NCBI RefSeq assembly: GCF_014697425.1
Contig: NZ_JACJRU010000026.1
Location: 1-64,000 of the forward strand
DNA: 64,000 nt
DNA from: Nostoc sp. FACHB-110
Lineage (GTDB): Bacteria; Cyanobacteriota; Cyanobacteriia; Cyanobacteriales; Nostocaceae
Direction: 5' to 3'
Shown: positions 27,507 through 36,775 of the stretch, one piece after another
How positions within the stretch are numbered: position 1 is the first letter of the stretch
How the letters are laid out: each line of letters begins with the position of its first letter
Made by a program: the position numbers and the translations under genes
The notes under the pieces: generated by a model
Told to the model about the DNA's origin: nothing
The model's database searches: none
What the model saw: the letters and a program-made list of their open reading frames with translations, nothing else

Positions 27507-28055
27507 TTACATTAAAAATGGACGTGCCAAGAAGAAGCTAGTGATTGATTTCGCATCTATTGGTTCGCCTGCTAAAATTGCTTTTTCCAGTTCTTCTGGT
27601 GTCATTAGCACTGTTTCGATATCTTCGTCTTCGTCTTGTGCTGGTGGTGTTTCTAACTTTTCTAAATCTTGAGCGAGAAAAGCATAAATAATTTCATCGG
27701 AGTAACCAGGTGCAAGGAAGAATTCGCCAAGTTTGCGCCATTTTTGGGCGCTATATCCAGTTTCTTCTTGAATTTCCCGTTTCACTGTTTCTTGGGGATC
27801 TTCATTGCGTTCTAAAGTACCAGCCGGAAATTCTAATATCCTTCCTTGAACGGCAAAGCGATATTGACGCACGAGGACTAATTTTCCTTCTGCTGTCACA
27901 GGCACAGCTAAAGCCCCGCCTGGGTGACGAATACATTCCCATTCGCCTTCGGATTTGTTTGGTAAACGCAAGCGGTTTACCTCAAAATTAAATTTACGTC
28001 CTTTATGGAATAGGCGTTGTTTTAAAAGCTGTGGTAATTCTCTACCTAATGGCAT
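27507..28055 (-). CDS. Nudix hydrolase (ADP-ribose pyrophosphatase-like)
   Basis: A 182-residue hydrolase of nucleoside diphosphate-linked compounds. The complete Nudix box G-x5-E-x7-REIQEE-x-G is present, beginning GTLERNEDPQETVKREIQ. The upstream strands (LVLVRQYRFAVQGRILEFPA) match ADP-ribose pyrophosphatases of the NudF type, which recycle ADP-ribose to AMP and ribose 5-phosphate. It lies 72 bases downstream of folK on the same strand and may be co-transcribed. Confidence 0.88.
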   Translation of the reverse strand: MPLGRELPQLLKQRLFHKGRKFNFEVNRLRLPNKSEGEWECIRHPGGALAVPVTAEGKLVLVRQYRFAVQGRILEFPAGTLERNEDPQETVKREIQEETGYSAQKWRKLGEFFLAPGYSDEIIYAFLAQDLEKLETPPAQDEDEDIETVLMTPEELEKAILAGEPIDAKSITSFFLARPFLM

Positions 28056-28127
28056 AGTAATAGTTTTATCTTTTCAAATTACACAGACAAACACTGCGAT
28101 CGCTTAAAAGCTCAGAGTCTTGCGTGT

Positions 28128-28730
28128 TTATGGGTAGTGACTTGAATTGCTCTTCAGTAAATGTACATCAGAACAGTCTACATCTTTTACCAACTGTTTG
28201 ATCGCATATCCGGAAACTGGGTCTATCCAATCTGGGGCAATTTCGGCTAAGGGAACTAAAACAAATGCCCGCTCTCGCATCCTGGGGTGAGGAATTTGCA
28301 GATTTGGTGTGTCTAGAATCACTTTATCATACAACAGTAAGTCTAAATCTAGCGATCGCGGCCCCCAACGCTCTTGTCTGACGCGCCCAAATTGTTGTTC
28401 TGTGGCTAATAAGGTGTCTAATAATAACTGCGGTGTCATAATTACTTGCAATATGGCACAGCCGTTAATGTAATCTGGTTGTGGTGGCCCTACTGCTTTA
28501 GTTTTATACCAACTGGATGTTGATTTTATTTCAATTTCTGGTATTGCACCTAAGTTAGTTAGTGCTGTGGCTAATATTGTCTGTGAATCACCTAAATTGC
28601 TCCCTAATGCTAGGGCCGCTAATACGTAGGTCTGATTACTAGAACCCTCTTGTCCACTATCATTAGGCTGAGTTATTACATTTTGATTCTCATCCTGCCC
28701 GGATATTTTTAACAATTTTTCTCTACTCAA
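28128..28730 (-). CDS. folK: 6-hydroxymethyl-7,8-dihydropterin pyrophosphokinase
   Basis: HPPK transfers pyrophosphate from ATP to the pterin in folate synthesis. The core begins at about residue 39 with LALGSNLGDS and includes SSWYKTKAVGPPQPDYING, RVRQERWGPRSLDLDLLLYD (metal-binding D-x-D) and PHPRMRERAFVLVPL, all diagnostic. A non-conserved Gln/Asn/Ser-rich N-terminal extension of about 35 residues depends on a TTG start at 28730; no in-frame ATG or GTG occurs before the core, so this start is taken with reserve. Confidence 0.9.
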   Translation of the reverse strand: MSREKLLKISGQDENQNVITQPNDSGQEGSSNQTYVLAALALGSNLGDSQTILATALTNLGAIPEIEIKSTSSWYKTKAVGPPQPDYINGCAILQVIMTPQLLLDTLLATEQQFGRVRQERWGPRSLDLDLLLYDKVILDTPNLQIPHPRMRERAFVLVPLAEIAPDWIDPVSGYAIKQLVKDVDCSDVHLLKSNSSHYP

Positions 28731-28847
28731 TTAAATATTACTTTGTTTTAAATCTTGACAAAATTCACCTATTAATTAAGAGAAAAGATTTTTATGTATC
28801 AATGAATTCAGTTAATTATTTATAGGATAATATACTAACACGAACAA

Positions 28848-28978
28848 GTGAGCTAAACGCCTAAACTTTGTTTGAGGCCAATAGCTTGCGCCCACTTGAA
28901 GCGAGGAACTAACGTGGGGAAGCTCACCTCCTGGTTCAAGCAACAAACCACAAATTTTGAGTGACTCTGGCAAGGAGG
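28848..28978 (+). promoter_or_regulatory. Structured mRNA leader of the penicillin-binding protein gene
   Basis: Three stems are seen. The closing stem is GTGAGCT (28848-28854) with AGCTCAC (28921-28927). Inside it lie GCCTAAAC (28859-28866) with GTTTgAGGC (28870-28878, one bulged G) and CCCAC (28891-28895) with GTGGG (28914-28918), together a three-way junction. CCTCCT at 28927-28932 is exactly complementary to AGGAGG at 28973-28978, the likely ribosome binding site. A -10-like TATAGGATAATAT precedes it (28821-28833). No known riboswitch consensus was recognised. Confidence 0.5.
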
Positions 28979-28986
28979 AACTGCGA

Positions 28987-31368
28987 TTGTCGCCTGGGAA
29001 TCAATACAAAAATGAGGAATCCACTCAAGAGAGCGGCTCTCCCAACAAACGAGTAAAGGTAAAGCAACTATTTAGCCAAATAGGTAGTGCTTCATCTGGG
29101 ATAGTGCGAGTATTTACAAGTAAAGAGAAGCCGTTTTATCGCCGGTTCTGGTTTTGGGCAATCCTAACTATAGGTAGTGGAGTTGTTGCGGTTAAATATG
29201 TCGTTGCGTCGATAGATAAGACTTTGCCGGATAAATCACAACTGCAAGCTGCGGTGCGCGAACAAACATTAACCATTAAAGCGGCTGACGGTACTATCCT
29301 AGAGCAAAAAGGCGACGCAACCAGAGAACAACTCAAAATTAACCAAATTCCCGATAAGCTAAAAAAAGCTTTTATTGCCTCAGAAGATAGAAGATTTGCA
29401 GAACATCAAGGTGTTGATCCCCAAGGTATTTTGCGTGCAGGATTAAATAACTTGCGATCGCAAGATGTGGTAGAAGGTGGTAGCACTATCACCCAACAAG
29501 TCACCAGGATACTTTTCCTCAATCAAGAAAAGACCATTTGGCGCAAACTCAAAGAAGTCCGCCTCGCTCAAAAAATGGAGCAAGAATTAACCAAAGACCA
29601 GATTTTAGAACGATATCTCAATTTGGTTTATTTAGGTTCAGGTGCGTATGGTGTAGCAGATGCAGCCTGGGTTTATTTTAGTAAACCTGTAGACCAGTTG
29701 ACTTTGGCAGAAGCAGCGACAATTGCTGGTTTAGCACCTGCACCTAGCTTGTATTCCCCAGCTACTAATCCTGAAGCCGCCAGAAAACGGCGCAATTTGG
29801 TTTTACAGCGGATGCAGGAAGATGGAGTAATTACCGCAGCCGAAAGACAAGCCGCTTCCCAAGAGCCGTTGGTGGTAAAAAGTAGTCCGCCTCAACGTTT
29901 GCAAGTTCAATCACCTTACTTTACTAGCTACGTTCAGCAAGAATTACCTAAATATGTTCCGGCTAATGTGTTAGCAACAGGCGGCCTAACTGTGGAAACT
30001 TCCCTAGACCCGAAGTGGCAAAAAGCCGGGGAAGATGCTGTAGCGAAAGTATTACGCAATCAAGGGCAGTGGGAAAACTTTAAAGAAGCCGCACTAGTAT
30101 CTATCGATCCCCGCAATGGCGAAATTAAAGCGATGGTTGGGGGCAAAGATTTTGATAAAAACCAATTTAATCGCGTTACCCAAGCCCAACGTCAACCAGG
30201 TTCTACCTTTAAAGGATTTGTCTATGCAGCAGCGATCGCATCTGGCAAAAGTCCTTACAATACATACATCGATGCGCCTTTTGTAGTTGATGGTTACGAA
30301 CCCAAAAACTACGGTGAAAACTTCCGGGGCGAGATGAATATGGTAGATGCCTTAAGGCGCTCCGTGAATATAGTTGCGTTAAAAGTATTACTGGATGTGG
30401 GATTTGAGCCAACAATTAAATTAGCCCATGATATGGGGATTAAATCAAAACTCAACCCTCATTATTCTCTAGCTCTTGGTTCTAATGAAGTCAATCTTTT
30501 AGAATTAACCAGTGCTTATGGTAGCTTTGCCACCCAGGGTTTACACGTAGAACCACATGGTTTGCGCCGCATCCTGAACCGCCAAGGTCAAGTTATTTGG
30601 TCAGCAGATTTTCAACCAAAGCGAGCGCTCGATGCTGACAGTGCTGCCATTATGACTTGGATGCTGCGTAACGTTGTCGATGAGGGTACAGGTGGCGCGG
30701 CGCAACTAGATAATCGACCTGTAGCAGGCAAAACTGGTACTTCTGATGAAGCTAGAGACTTGTGGTTTATTGGCTACATCCCGCAAGTAGCCACAGGGGT
30801 ATGGTTAGGTAACGATAACAACCGTCCCACCTACGGTAGTAGTAGTAGTGCCGCCTACACTTGGCACGAATTTATGGAAAAAGCCGTTGAGGGAATGCCT
30901 GTGGAAAAATTCCCCGCTAGACCAAAATTAGATGGTCGCAAAGGAACTATTAAAGCCCAACCCATCAAGCCAGGAAAAGTACTTAACAATTCAATTTCCG
31001 CTGATAATGATGACGATTCCGAACAAGTAAATAACAGTAACGCTGATGATAGTGGCTCATCCAGACGCAGGCGCAGAAGCAGTTACCGTTACCAGCAGCA
31101 AGAGGTAAATACAGAAACACAAAGACCAAGAAGACGACGTTCTCGCAGAGTAGACAACGACTCCAGCGCGTCAACCTCAGAACCATCACGTCCTAGAAGA
31201 AGATATCGCCAAGCAGAATCAGAATCTCCCACACCGCGCAGTTCTCGGCGTTCTTCATCTTCCAGTAGTGGTAGTTCTAATTCTTCAGGTTCAGGTTCAG
31301 GTTCAAGTTCGGGATCTGGTTCACAACCTTCTTGGCGGGACAGACTCAGACCTAATTCATCTAATTAA
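28987..31368 (+). CDS. Class A penicillin-binding protein (PBP1a-like)
   Basis: Bifunctional peptidoglycan synthase. After a cytoplasmic N-terminus and one transmembrane helix (FRRxxWFWAILTIGSG region) comes a GT51 glycosyltransferase domain (IASEDRRFAEHQGVD with the catalytic Glu, VEGGSTITQQVTR), then a transpeptidase with SxxK as RQPGSTFKG, SVN, and KTG as AGKTGTSDEARDLWFIGY. The last 130 residues are a low-complexity Arg/Ser tail ending in Gly-Ser repeats. The TTG at 28987 follows AGGAGG with 8-base spacing and is preferred; a TTG at 28957 in the same frame lacks a ribosome binding site. Translation may be controlled by the leader at 28848-28978. Confidence 0.92.
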   Translation: MSPGNQYKNEESTQESGSPNKRVKVKQLFSQIGSASSGIVRVFTSKEKPFYRRFWFWAILTIGSGVVAVKYVVASIDKTLPDKSQLQAAVREQTLTIKAADGTILEQKGDATREQLKINQIPDKLKKAFIASEDRRFAEHQGVDPQGILRAGLNNLRSQDVVEGGSTITQQVTRILFLNQEKTIWRKLKEVRLAQKMEQELTKDQILERYLNLVYLGSGAYGVADAAWVYFSKPVDQLTLAEAATIAGLAPAPSLYSPATNPEAARKRRNLVLQRMQEDGVITAAERQAASQEPLVVKSSPPQRLQVQSPYFTSYVQQELPKYVPANVLATGGLTVETSLDPKWQKAGEDAVAKVLRNQGQWENFKEAALVSIDPRNGEIKAMVGGKDFDKNQFNRVTQAQRQPGSTFKGFVYAAAIASGKSPYNTYIDAPFVVDGYEPKNYGENFRGEMNMVDALRRSVNIVALKVLLDVGFEPTIKLAHDMGIKSKLNPHYSLALGSNEVNLLELTSAYGSFATQGLHVEPHGLRRILNRQGQVIWSADFQPKRALDADSAAIMTWMLRNVVDEGTGGAAQLDNRPVAGKTGTSDEARDLWFIGYIPQVATGVWLGNDNNRPTYGSSSSAAYTWHEFMEKAVEGMPVEKFPARPKLDGRKGTIKAQPIKPGKVLNNSISADNDDDSEQVNNSNADDSGSSRRRRRSSYRYQQQEVNTETQRPRRRRSRRVDNDSSASTSEPSRPRRRYRQAESESPTPRSSRRSSSSSSGSSNSSGSGSGSSSGSGSQPSWRDRLRPNSSN

Positions 31369-31428
31369 TAACGCGATGTGCGACTTATTGTTTTGTTACA
31401 CAAGTCCGGTGTATGAACGAGTCAACTA

Positions 31429-31457
31429 CCTACACTGCTGCAAGCGGTCAGTGTAGG
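31429..31457. repeat. Inverted repeat next to transposase remnant
   Basis: CCTACACTG (31429-31437) and CAGTGTAGG (31449-31457) form a perfect 9-bp stem with an 11-base loop. A direct repeat TTGCAATAACC follows twice (31459-31469 and 31473-31483). No T tract follows. It could be the remains of a mobile-element end or a 3' processing hairpin of the penicillin-binding protein mRNA. Confidence 0.5.
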
Positions 31458-31501
31458 CTTGCAATAACCAGATTGCAATAACCGCAAGCAGAATAAGTTA
31501 C

Positions 31502-31642
31502 CCAATCAACAGACGAGGTTTTGCGCCGAGTTTAACACCGAGGGAAGTTTTAACAGTGGAAGTAGTGGCAGAGTTTTTGGGAATAGATACTGTCTGTTTT
31601 TGGCTTAATCGCTCGACGCACTTGTTACGGAATATTAATTAG
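31502..31642 (+). pseudogene. Transposase fragment (DDE type, N-terminal part)
   Basis: The frame from 31502 reads RRGFAPSLTPREVLTVEVVA and then EFLGIDT before stopping at 31640. The pattern R-x-P-x-L-x-x-x-E-V-L-T-x-E-(I/V)-V-x-E-F-L-G-x-D-T is the familiar N-terminal part of an IS4/IS982-type cyanobacterial transposase. There is no start codon, and the DDE catalytic core is absent, so only about 45 codons of a dead element remain between the penicillin-binding protein and dynamin genes. Confidence 0.55.
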
Positions 31643-31661
31643 CTAATTTAAGAATATCTTT

Positions 31662-33827
31662 CTAACTAGATTTCTCAGCCAAAATTTTATACGCTTCATT
31701 GATTAAGTGCATTTTTTCCTGTGCTTGTTTTTGCTGTTGTGGCTGATTCATAAATAAATCAGGATGCCATTTTTTTACTAAGCTTTTATACGCTTGTTTC
31801 ACCTCTGCAAAAGAAGCATTTGGTTGTAAACCTAAAATATTATAAGCACGAGTAATTTTATCTGTTACGGACTGAGTTTTGGGTGAATTGGCAGCTTGCT
31901 TAGTTTGTTGTTGACTATTTTGATAGCCAGAAGAGTGCATTTGTGCTTTCATTTGGGCGATTTCTTCATCTAATTCCCAAGCCCGAAATCTTGCATCAAC
32001 TTCTTCTGCTTTGGGAGAGGGTGTCTCTACTTTTGTTTGAGTTTGATTGGTATTTTCTGGCTGAGTTTTAGCTGAATAACGATAAATTCTTTGTTTTGCA
32101 TAAGCTTGGGTAGATGGAATTTTCGGTTTTGGTATATCTGGATAAGGTTGATAGTTTAAAGATATTTGAGATTGGGTTAACTCTTGCAAGAATTGATTAA
32201 AACTATTTTGTAATATTTTAAATTCTTCGCGCTTCTGTAAAATTTTTGGTGGTTCTAGACTTATTTCCAAGCGAATTACTTTTGCAGATTTTTTTTCATA
32301 TTCTTCTAATATAGTTAAACCTTGATTACTAAATTGAGTCAAATAATCTTCTGTCGCATTTATGCAAAGTTTAGCAACTTGTTGATGATAAGATTCGCTT
32401 GCTGATTTTTCGTCTTGTTTTTGAATATTTTTATTTAATAAATAAGAAATGCTCCCAGCAACAGCCGCACCGACTGGGCCGCCTAAAAACCAACCAATAC
32501 CACTGCCAATGGCGATAGAACCTGTTTCACTCAAATAATCTGTATTATCAGGCTTGGGTGGTAAGGTGATATGTGGTTCACTAGGAAAAGGTATAAATAA
32601 ATCTTCTGGTCGTTCTGCTTGGAAAAATTCATAAGCTTGATATAGCCATTTGACTACAGCTAATTGCAACTGAGTAAGGTCTTTTTTAAGAGTAGTTGTC
32701 TGCCAATTTTTAAAGTTATTTTCTGCTAAGGCAACTGCGGCATCAGCTTGATATTTTGCCAAAAGGTTAGGTAAAGTTAACCAGTCGCATAACTCAGCAA
32801 GACTTTTATCAAAACCTTGTTGAATCAGATTAATAGCTTTTTGTTTGATTTCAGTTTTGGCATTTTGTTTGTCGGTATATGTTTGAATTTCAGTATAAAT
32901 TGGGTCAATTTTAGATTTTAATGCTTGTTGAAGTTGAGTTGCGATCGCCTGCACTCTCGGCAACCTCACACCGCCACGATTTTGCTGTAAAATACTCACG
33001 ATATTTTGCAAAGCAGTTTCAAACGCCACTAAGCCACTGCTGTTAGCCGCCGCCACATCACCTTTTAACCTTGCTCTTAAAGCTGGTAAAGCATCAACCC
33101 GATATAAATTACTAAAACCAGCAGGTAATTCTGCGCGAAAACTTTCTGCGACAAATAACAGGCGATTTTGCACCTGTTTTTGCTCTTCTATTTCAAGTAA
33201 GTTCAGAAAATTTACAACAAAAATAACAGTTTTTATCCCTCTATCTAATAACCAATCTCGTAAATTTTCTCGTTCCCCTAAAGTCATTAACTTGCGCGCA
33301 TCTAATAATTGCACAACTAAATCTGCACCTAATAGTTGTTCTTTGACTAAATTATCTTGTTCATCTCTATCATTAGTTCCTGGTAAATCAAGCAACTCGA
33401 CACCAGTTTCTAAAAAAGAATGAGGACAAAAAACTTCAACAGACACCACATCTTTTCGCATCTGTCTGTTGTCATCTAGAATTGCAAATTGCTGTAAAAT
33501 TTCTGTGCCACTGCGATAAACTTCTGTCCCATCTGCCAACATAATGCGAGTTCTGACATCGCTACCATATTTGACAGTAATTGCTGCGCCTGTTGTGGGA
33601 ATTAAATCAATGGGTAATGTGCGCGTTCCTAAGATGGCATTGAGTAAGGTAGATTTGCCATGATTAAAAGGGCCAAATACCGCAATTCTAAAGTTAGGGT
33701 TAGTTAGATAATTACAAATAGCATTGATATCTTGATTGAGTTGTGATTTAGGTTCTAGGTTGAGTAATTTAGATGCAGATTTGAGAGCCTCTGCTAAATT
33801 TTTGTAATTTTCATTTTGGTTCGGCAT
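31662..33827 (-). CDS. Dynamin-like GTPase with C-terminal J domain
   Basis: A 721-residue bacterial dynamin-like protein. The G1 loop GPFNHGKS lies at about 52-59, G3 is DLPGTND and G4-like VVNF follows. A helical stalk with a hydrophobic paddle-like segment (GSGIGWFLGGPVGAAVAGSI, about 455-475) follows. The last 65 residues form a DnaJ J domain (RAYNILGLQPNASFAEVKQA and the HPD of KKWHPDLF), which would recruit Hsp70/DnaK. The ATG at 33827 follows AGGGA; an upstream TTG frame to 33881 is rejected. It is second of two dynamins in tandem, 122 bases after the first. Confidence 0.9.
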   Translation of the reverse strand: MPNQNENYKNLAEALKSASKLLNLEPKSQLNQDINAICNYLTNPNFRIAVFGPFNHGKSTLLNAILGTRTLPIDLIPTTGAAITVKYGSDVRTRIMLADGTEVYRSGTEILQQFAILDDNRQMRKDVVSVEVFCPHSFLETGVELLDLPGTNDRDEQDNLVKEQLLGADLVVQLLDARKLMTLGERENLRDWLLDRGIKTVIFVVNFLNLLEIEEQKQVQNRLLFVAESFRAELPAGFSNLYRVDALPALRARLKGDVAAANSSGLVAFETALQNIVSILQQNRGGVRLPRVQAIATQLQQALKSKIDPIYTEIQTYTDKQNAKTEIKQKAINLIQQGFDKSLAELCDWLTLPNLLAKYQADAAVALAENNFKNWQTTTLKKDLTQLQLAVVKWLYQAYEFFQAERPEDLFIPFPSEPHITLPPKPDNTDYLSETGSIAIGSGIGWFLGGPVGAAVAGSISYLLNKNIQKQDEKSASESYHQQVAKLCINATEDYLTQFSNQGLTILEEYEKKSAKVIRLEISLEPPKILQKREEFKILQNSFNQFLQELTQSQISLNYQPYPDIPKPKIPSTQAYAKQRIYRYSAKTQPENTNQTQTKVETPSPKAEEVDARFRAWELDEEIAQMKAQMHSSGYQNSQQQTKQAANSPKTQSVTDKITRAYNILGLQPNASFAEVKQAYKSLVKKWHPDLFMNQPQQQKQAQEKMHLINEAYKILAEKSS

Positions 33828-33949
33828 ATTTCCCTGGCTATTATCTGCATCTAAGTTTAAGTTAGCTTTGTTTGAACGCAAAGGGTAGGCGGAGGGTAAC
33901 GCGAAGTTGCGCGGAGTTGTTTCCCGAGCATATTCAATAATTATTGCAC

Positions 33950-36031
33950 TCAGCTATAGTAAGCGAGCAGGCTACTATAAGAGGCTTCGATTTTTTGCAA
34001 TTGAGCTATAACATCTTCTTGCAAGGTTTTTAACCTCTGCAATTCACTTTCTCGATTAATTTCGCGTGTTTGTTTTTGCTTAACTAAATTATCTAATTCA
34101 GATTTACGCGCAGTAATATCATCGTTAATTCTTTGACTGATTTCTTGTTCGTAACTATCAAAACATTCTTTGACTGCATTGTAGACAGTCTGTGATTGTT
34201 CGTGGGCGATTTGTGGTAGATATTTAACTAACTCTTTTTTGGCAGTTTTCACGAGTTCTTTGCGTGCTTGATCTGCTTGTAAAAAGCCAACACCTAAGCC
34301 AAGCAATGCAAAGCCAATAGGGCCTAGCAAAACACCTGTAGCTGCTGTAATTACACCACCAATACCAATGACAGTAAAGTAATTGAGGAGGATATTTTTC
34401 CAATCAAATCCTGCACCAGCTAATGCTACTCCAGCTAAATTCCCTTTAGTTAAAGATAATATTCCCATTGCCCATTTTGCCCAGGTGGGAGAGTTATCTT
34501 CTTCTGTGGAAGGCGTTGCGTGAACATTAAATTTCTTACCTGTGAGTTTTTCGGTGATATCATCTGTAACTTTGTTGTAGGATGCGCCATATTGTGCAGC
34601 ACTGCGCGATAATTTTTTAAATGCTGCATCAATATCTTTCTCAGCGCTTAAAGTCCAAGCAGCAGATTTATCAGTAATATATTGTTCAAAAGCTTTTTCT
34701 AATGCAGCATTAAAGGCTTCTCGTTTACCATTACTGAGAAAATCTAACAAATTTATCTCTGGTTGATAGCGTAAAAAATCGCTTTCAAATGTATTACCTA
34801 GGTTTAAAACATAACTGCGAAAAGATTCTGATATGGTTCGCGCTTGAGTATCTCTGGTGTTGATGATTTCTTTTTGAAATTGGTCACGAATATTGGTTAG
34901 TTTGTTGAATTCTGGTTCTACTGATTCAAGGCGTTTTTTTAATTCTTCCACATCTTGATCAAGTAAAGGTATGCGTCTTTCTATGGCTTCCCGGGTGTGG
35001 TTACAGGCTTGTCTGGCTAAAGTTCTAACTTGGCGGAGTTCTGCAATTGCTCTTTCTCTGGTAAGAAAAGTATTAATAGCACCCATAAACTCAGCAAAGC
35101 CAGTCCCACTCAAATCAGCTTGGGGATTTTTTAACCGTCGTCTGAGTGCTTGAATGGACGAAAGCTCGAATACGCGCTCATCATAAATATCTTGACCATC
35201 TACATAACAATAATCAGCTAAATTCGCTTTAAATACTTGTCTGAGTCTAGCTTCTGCTGCTTGTAATTCTTCTGTATCGTCTGGGTCAATTAATGATTCT
35301 TTGACTTGATCCCAAGCGTTAATTAAAAAGAAAACCGATAATCCACGACCTTTAATATAGTTTTCTAAATAGCGTCGCTCTCCTAAAGTACAAGGTTGGG
35401 AAGCTCTCATGACAAATAAAATTGCATGACAGTTATTCACATAACCTAAAGATAGTTCGTTGCGTACTTCTGTATCATTTAATCCAGGGCTATCAACAAT
35501 TTCAATTCCTTTTTCAAGCAAGGATAAAGGATACTCAACAACTGCATAATCAACATCAGGGAAGGCTGGTTTTTTCTCTTGTTCTAATTTTTTAGCTTCG
35601 GCTGGATCAATTGTATATTTGTGTTTAAAACTCTGAAAATCTAGTGTCTGGGGAGTTTTGCCATCATTAAAATGAATGGTTACTTTCTTTTCTGGGCCGT
35701 AGCGCAAAATTGTTAATACCGCAGTGCAAGGATTAACATCACTAGGTAAAAGAGTTTCGCCAATTAAAGCATTTAAAAATGTACTTTTACCCCGCTTCAT
35801 ATCGCCTAATACCAAAAGGCGAAAGACACCTTGACGCAGATTTTTACTAGCTAATGTAATATCTTCAATATTGCGTTCTAAACTTAGCTTTCCTGATGAA
35901 GAGTCTCCGGCTAACTCTGCTTTAGTGATTGTTTCGGCTAAGTTATGCAAATAAATAGACATATCTGAACGTACTTGAGCAACACGTTCTAAATCTTTAA
36001 GAAATTGGTCAGTTAATACTTGATTACTCAT
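33950..36031 (-). CDS. Bacterial dynamin-like protein, BDLP ortholog
   Basis: A 693-residue membrane-remodelling GTPase, the same length as and strongly similar from memory to Nostoc punctiforme BDLP, whose structure is known. The G1 loop GDMKRGKST lies at 76-84, G3 is VDSPGLND, G4 is NAWD, and the switch region has DVNPCTAVLT. Long helices form the neck and trunk. The membrane-inserting paddle is the hydrophobic segment around 545-585 (YFTVIGIGGVITAATGVLLG). In the family, GTP binding drives assembly on lipid tubes. It starts 16 bases after the small coiled-coil gene, so the three minus-strand genes 36374-31662 likely form one operon. Confidence 0.95.
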   Translation of the reverse strand: MSNQVLTDQFLKDLERVAQVRSDMSIYLHNLAETITKAELAGDSSSGKLSLERNIEDITLASKNLRQGVFRLLVLGDMKRGKSTFLNALIGETLLPSDVNPCTAVLTILRYGPEKKVTIHFNDGKTPQTLDFQSFKHKYTIDPAEAKKLEQEKKPAFPDVDYAVVEYPLSLLEKGIEIVDSPGLNDTEVRNELSLGYVNNCHAILFVMRASQPCTLGERRYLENYIKGRGLSVFFLINAWDQVKESLIDPDDTEELQAAEARLRQVFKANLADYCYVDGQDIYDERVFELSSIQALRRRLKNPQADLSGTGFAEFMGAINTFLTRERAIAELRQVRTLARQACNHTREAIERRIPLLDQDVEELKKRLESVEPEFNKLTNIRDQFQKEIINTRDTQARTISESFRSYVLNLGNTFESDFLRYQPEINLLDFLSNGKREAFNAALEKAFEQYITDKSAAWTLSAEKDIDAAFKKLSRSAAQYGASYNKVTDDITEKLTGKKFNVHATPSTEEDNSPTWAKWAMGILSLTKGNLAGVALAGAGFDWKNILLNYFTVIGIGGVITAATGVLLGPIGFALLGLGVGFLQADQARKELVKTAKKELVKYLPQIAHEQSQTVYNAVKECFDSYEQEISQRINDDITARKSELDNLVKQKQTREINRESELQRLKTLQEDVIAQLQKIEASYSSLLAYYS

Positions 36032-36047
36032 GATAAAAGTTCCCTAA

Positions 36048-36374
36048 TTAAGAATTCTTTTTTGGTGATTCCAGAAATAGTTTGTAAGATATCCATACCA
36101 GTGCAGCAAGAATAATCAAACTAGCCAATACTGAAGCTATTCTGACTGCAATTAACGCTACAACACCTAAAGTAAATAATTTGCCTACGATAATGGCTTT
36201 TTTTCCCCAAGATTTTTGAGCATTTTCTGGCTGATGCTTCACAGTTTGATAAAACGGTGCTGGGGAATTATGTATATCAGCTTCTATTTCTCGTAGCCTT
36301 AATTCCACTTCTTTTTCGCGCAGTATACGTTCTTGCTGTTCCAGTTCTTGACGGCGTTCTTCTTCAGATTTCAT
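36048..36374 (-). CDS. Small coiled-coil membrane protein of the dynamin operon
   Basis: A 108-residue protein. Residues 1-35 are a highly charged coiled coil (ERRQELEQQERILREKEVEL). After a linker come one long or two short transmembrane segments (about 65-100: IIVGKLFTLGVVALIAVRIA, then LIILAALVWISYKLF). No family is recognised. Its place directly upstream of two dynamins, 16 bases from the BDLP start, suggests a membrane anchor or partner for them; this is inference from context only. Confidence 0.75.
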   Translation of the reverse strand: MKSEEERRQELEQQERILREKEVELRLREIEADIHNSPAPFYQTVKHQPENAQKSWGKKAIIVGKLFTLGVVALIAVRIASVLASLIILAALVWISYKLFLESPKKNS

Positions 36375-36775
36375 CTGTGTCTACTCTGTAACAAAGAAAT
36401 GATCTTGGCAGTCAAAAATTATTTACTGTGTATTTTAACGCACAGTAAATTTGATACCTCCAGTGATATTACTGCTTTATCTGCGATCGCCTGTAAAATG
36501 CAATCAAAGTATCTAATTCACTAAAATGAATTTGGATTCCCGAATTTTATTTGGTTCTTATTATTTAGTAATATTTATTGCAATTACTTACAGGTATAAG
36601 TGGTTAACTTTGAATATTGGCACAATAAAAAGAGCCAGATGGAAAACTGACTACCTACTCTTGGATGCACAAGCAATGTAATTATCGATTCAGCAATTAA
36701 AACTACCACCAATTTTTATTTTTTAGAAAATAAAGATGTGCTAAACAAAGCCTACATTGCTGGTGCTACGAATGC
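36375..36775. other. 401-base spacer without a supported gene
   Basis: This AT-rich spacer upstream of the dynamin operon and downstream of the pentapeptide-repeat gene has a HIP1-like CTGCGATCGCC near 36481 but no hairpin, RNA gene or credible open frame that I can support. Confidence 0.5.

Noticed and set aside
28838..28940. 6S RNA or a named riboswitch before the penicillin-binding protein gene
   Set aside because: The structure does not match 6S, c-di-AMP (ydaO), SAH, guanidine or glutamine element consensus as I know them, and there is no terminator to make a free RNA.
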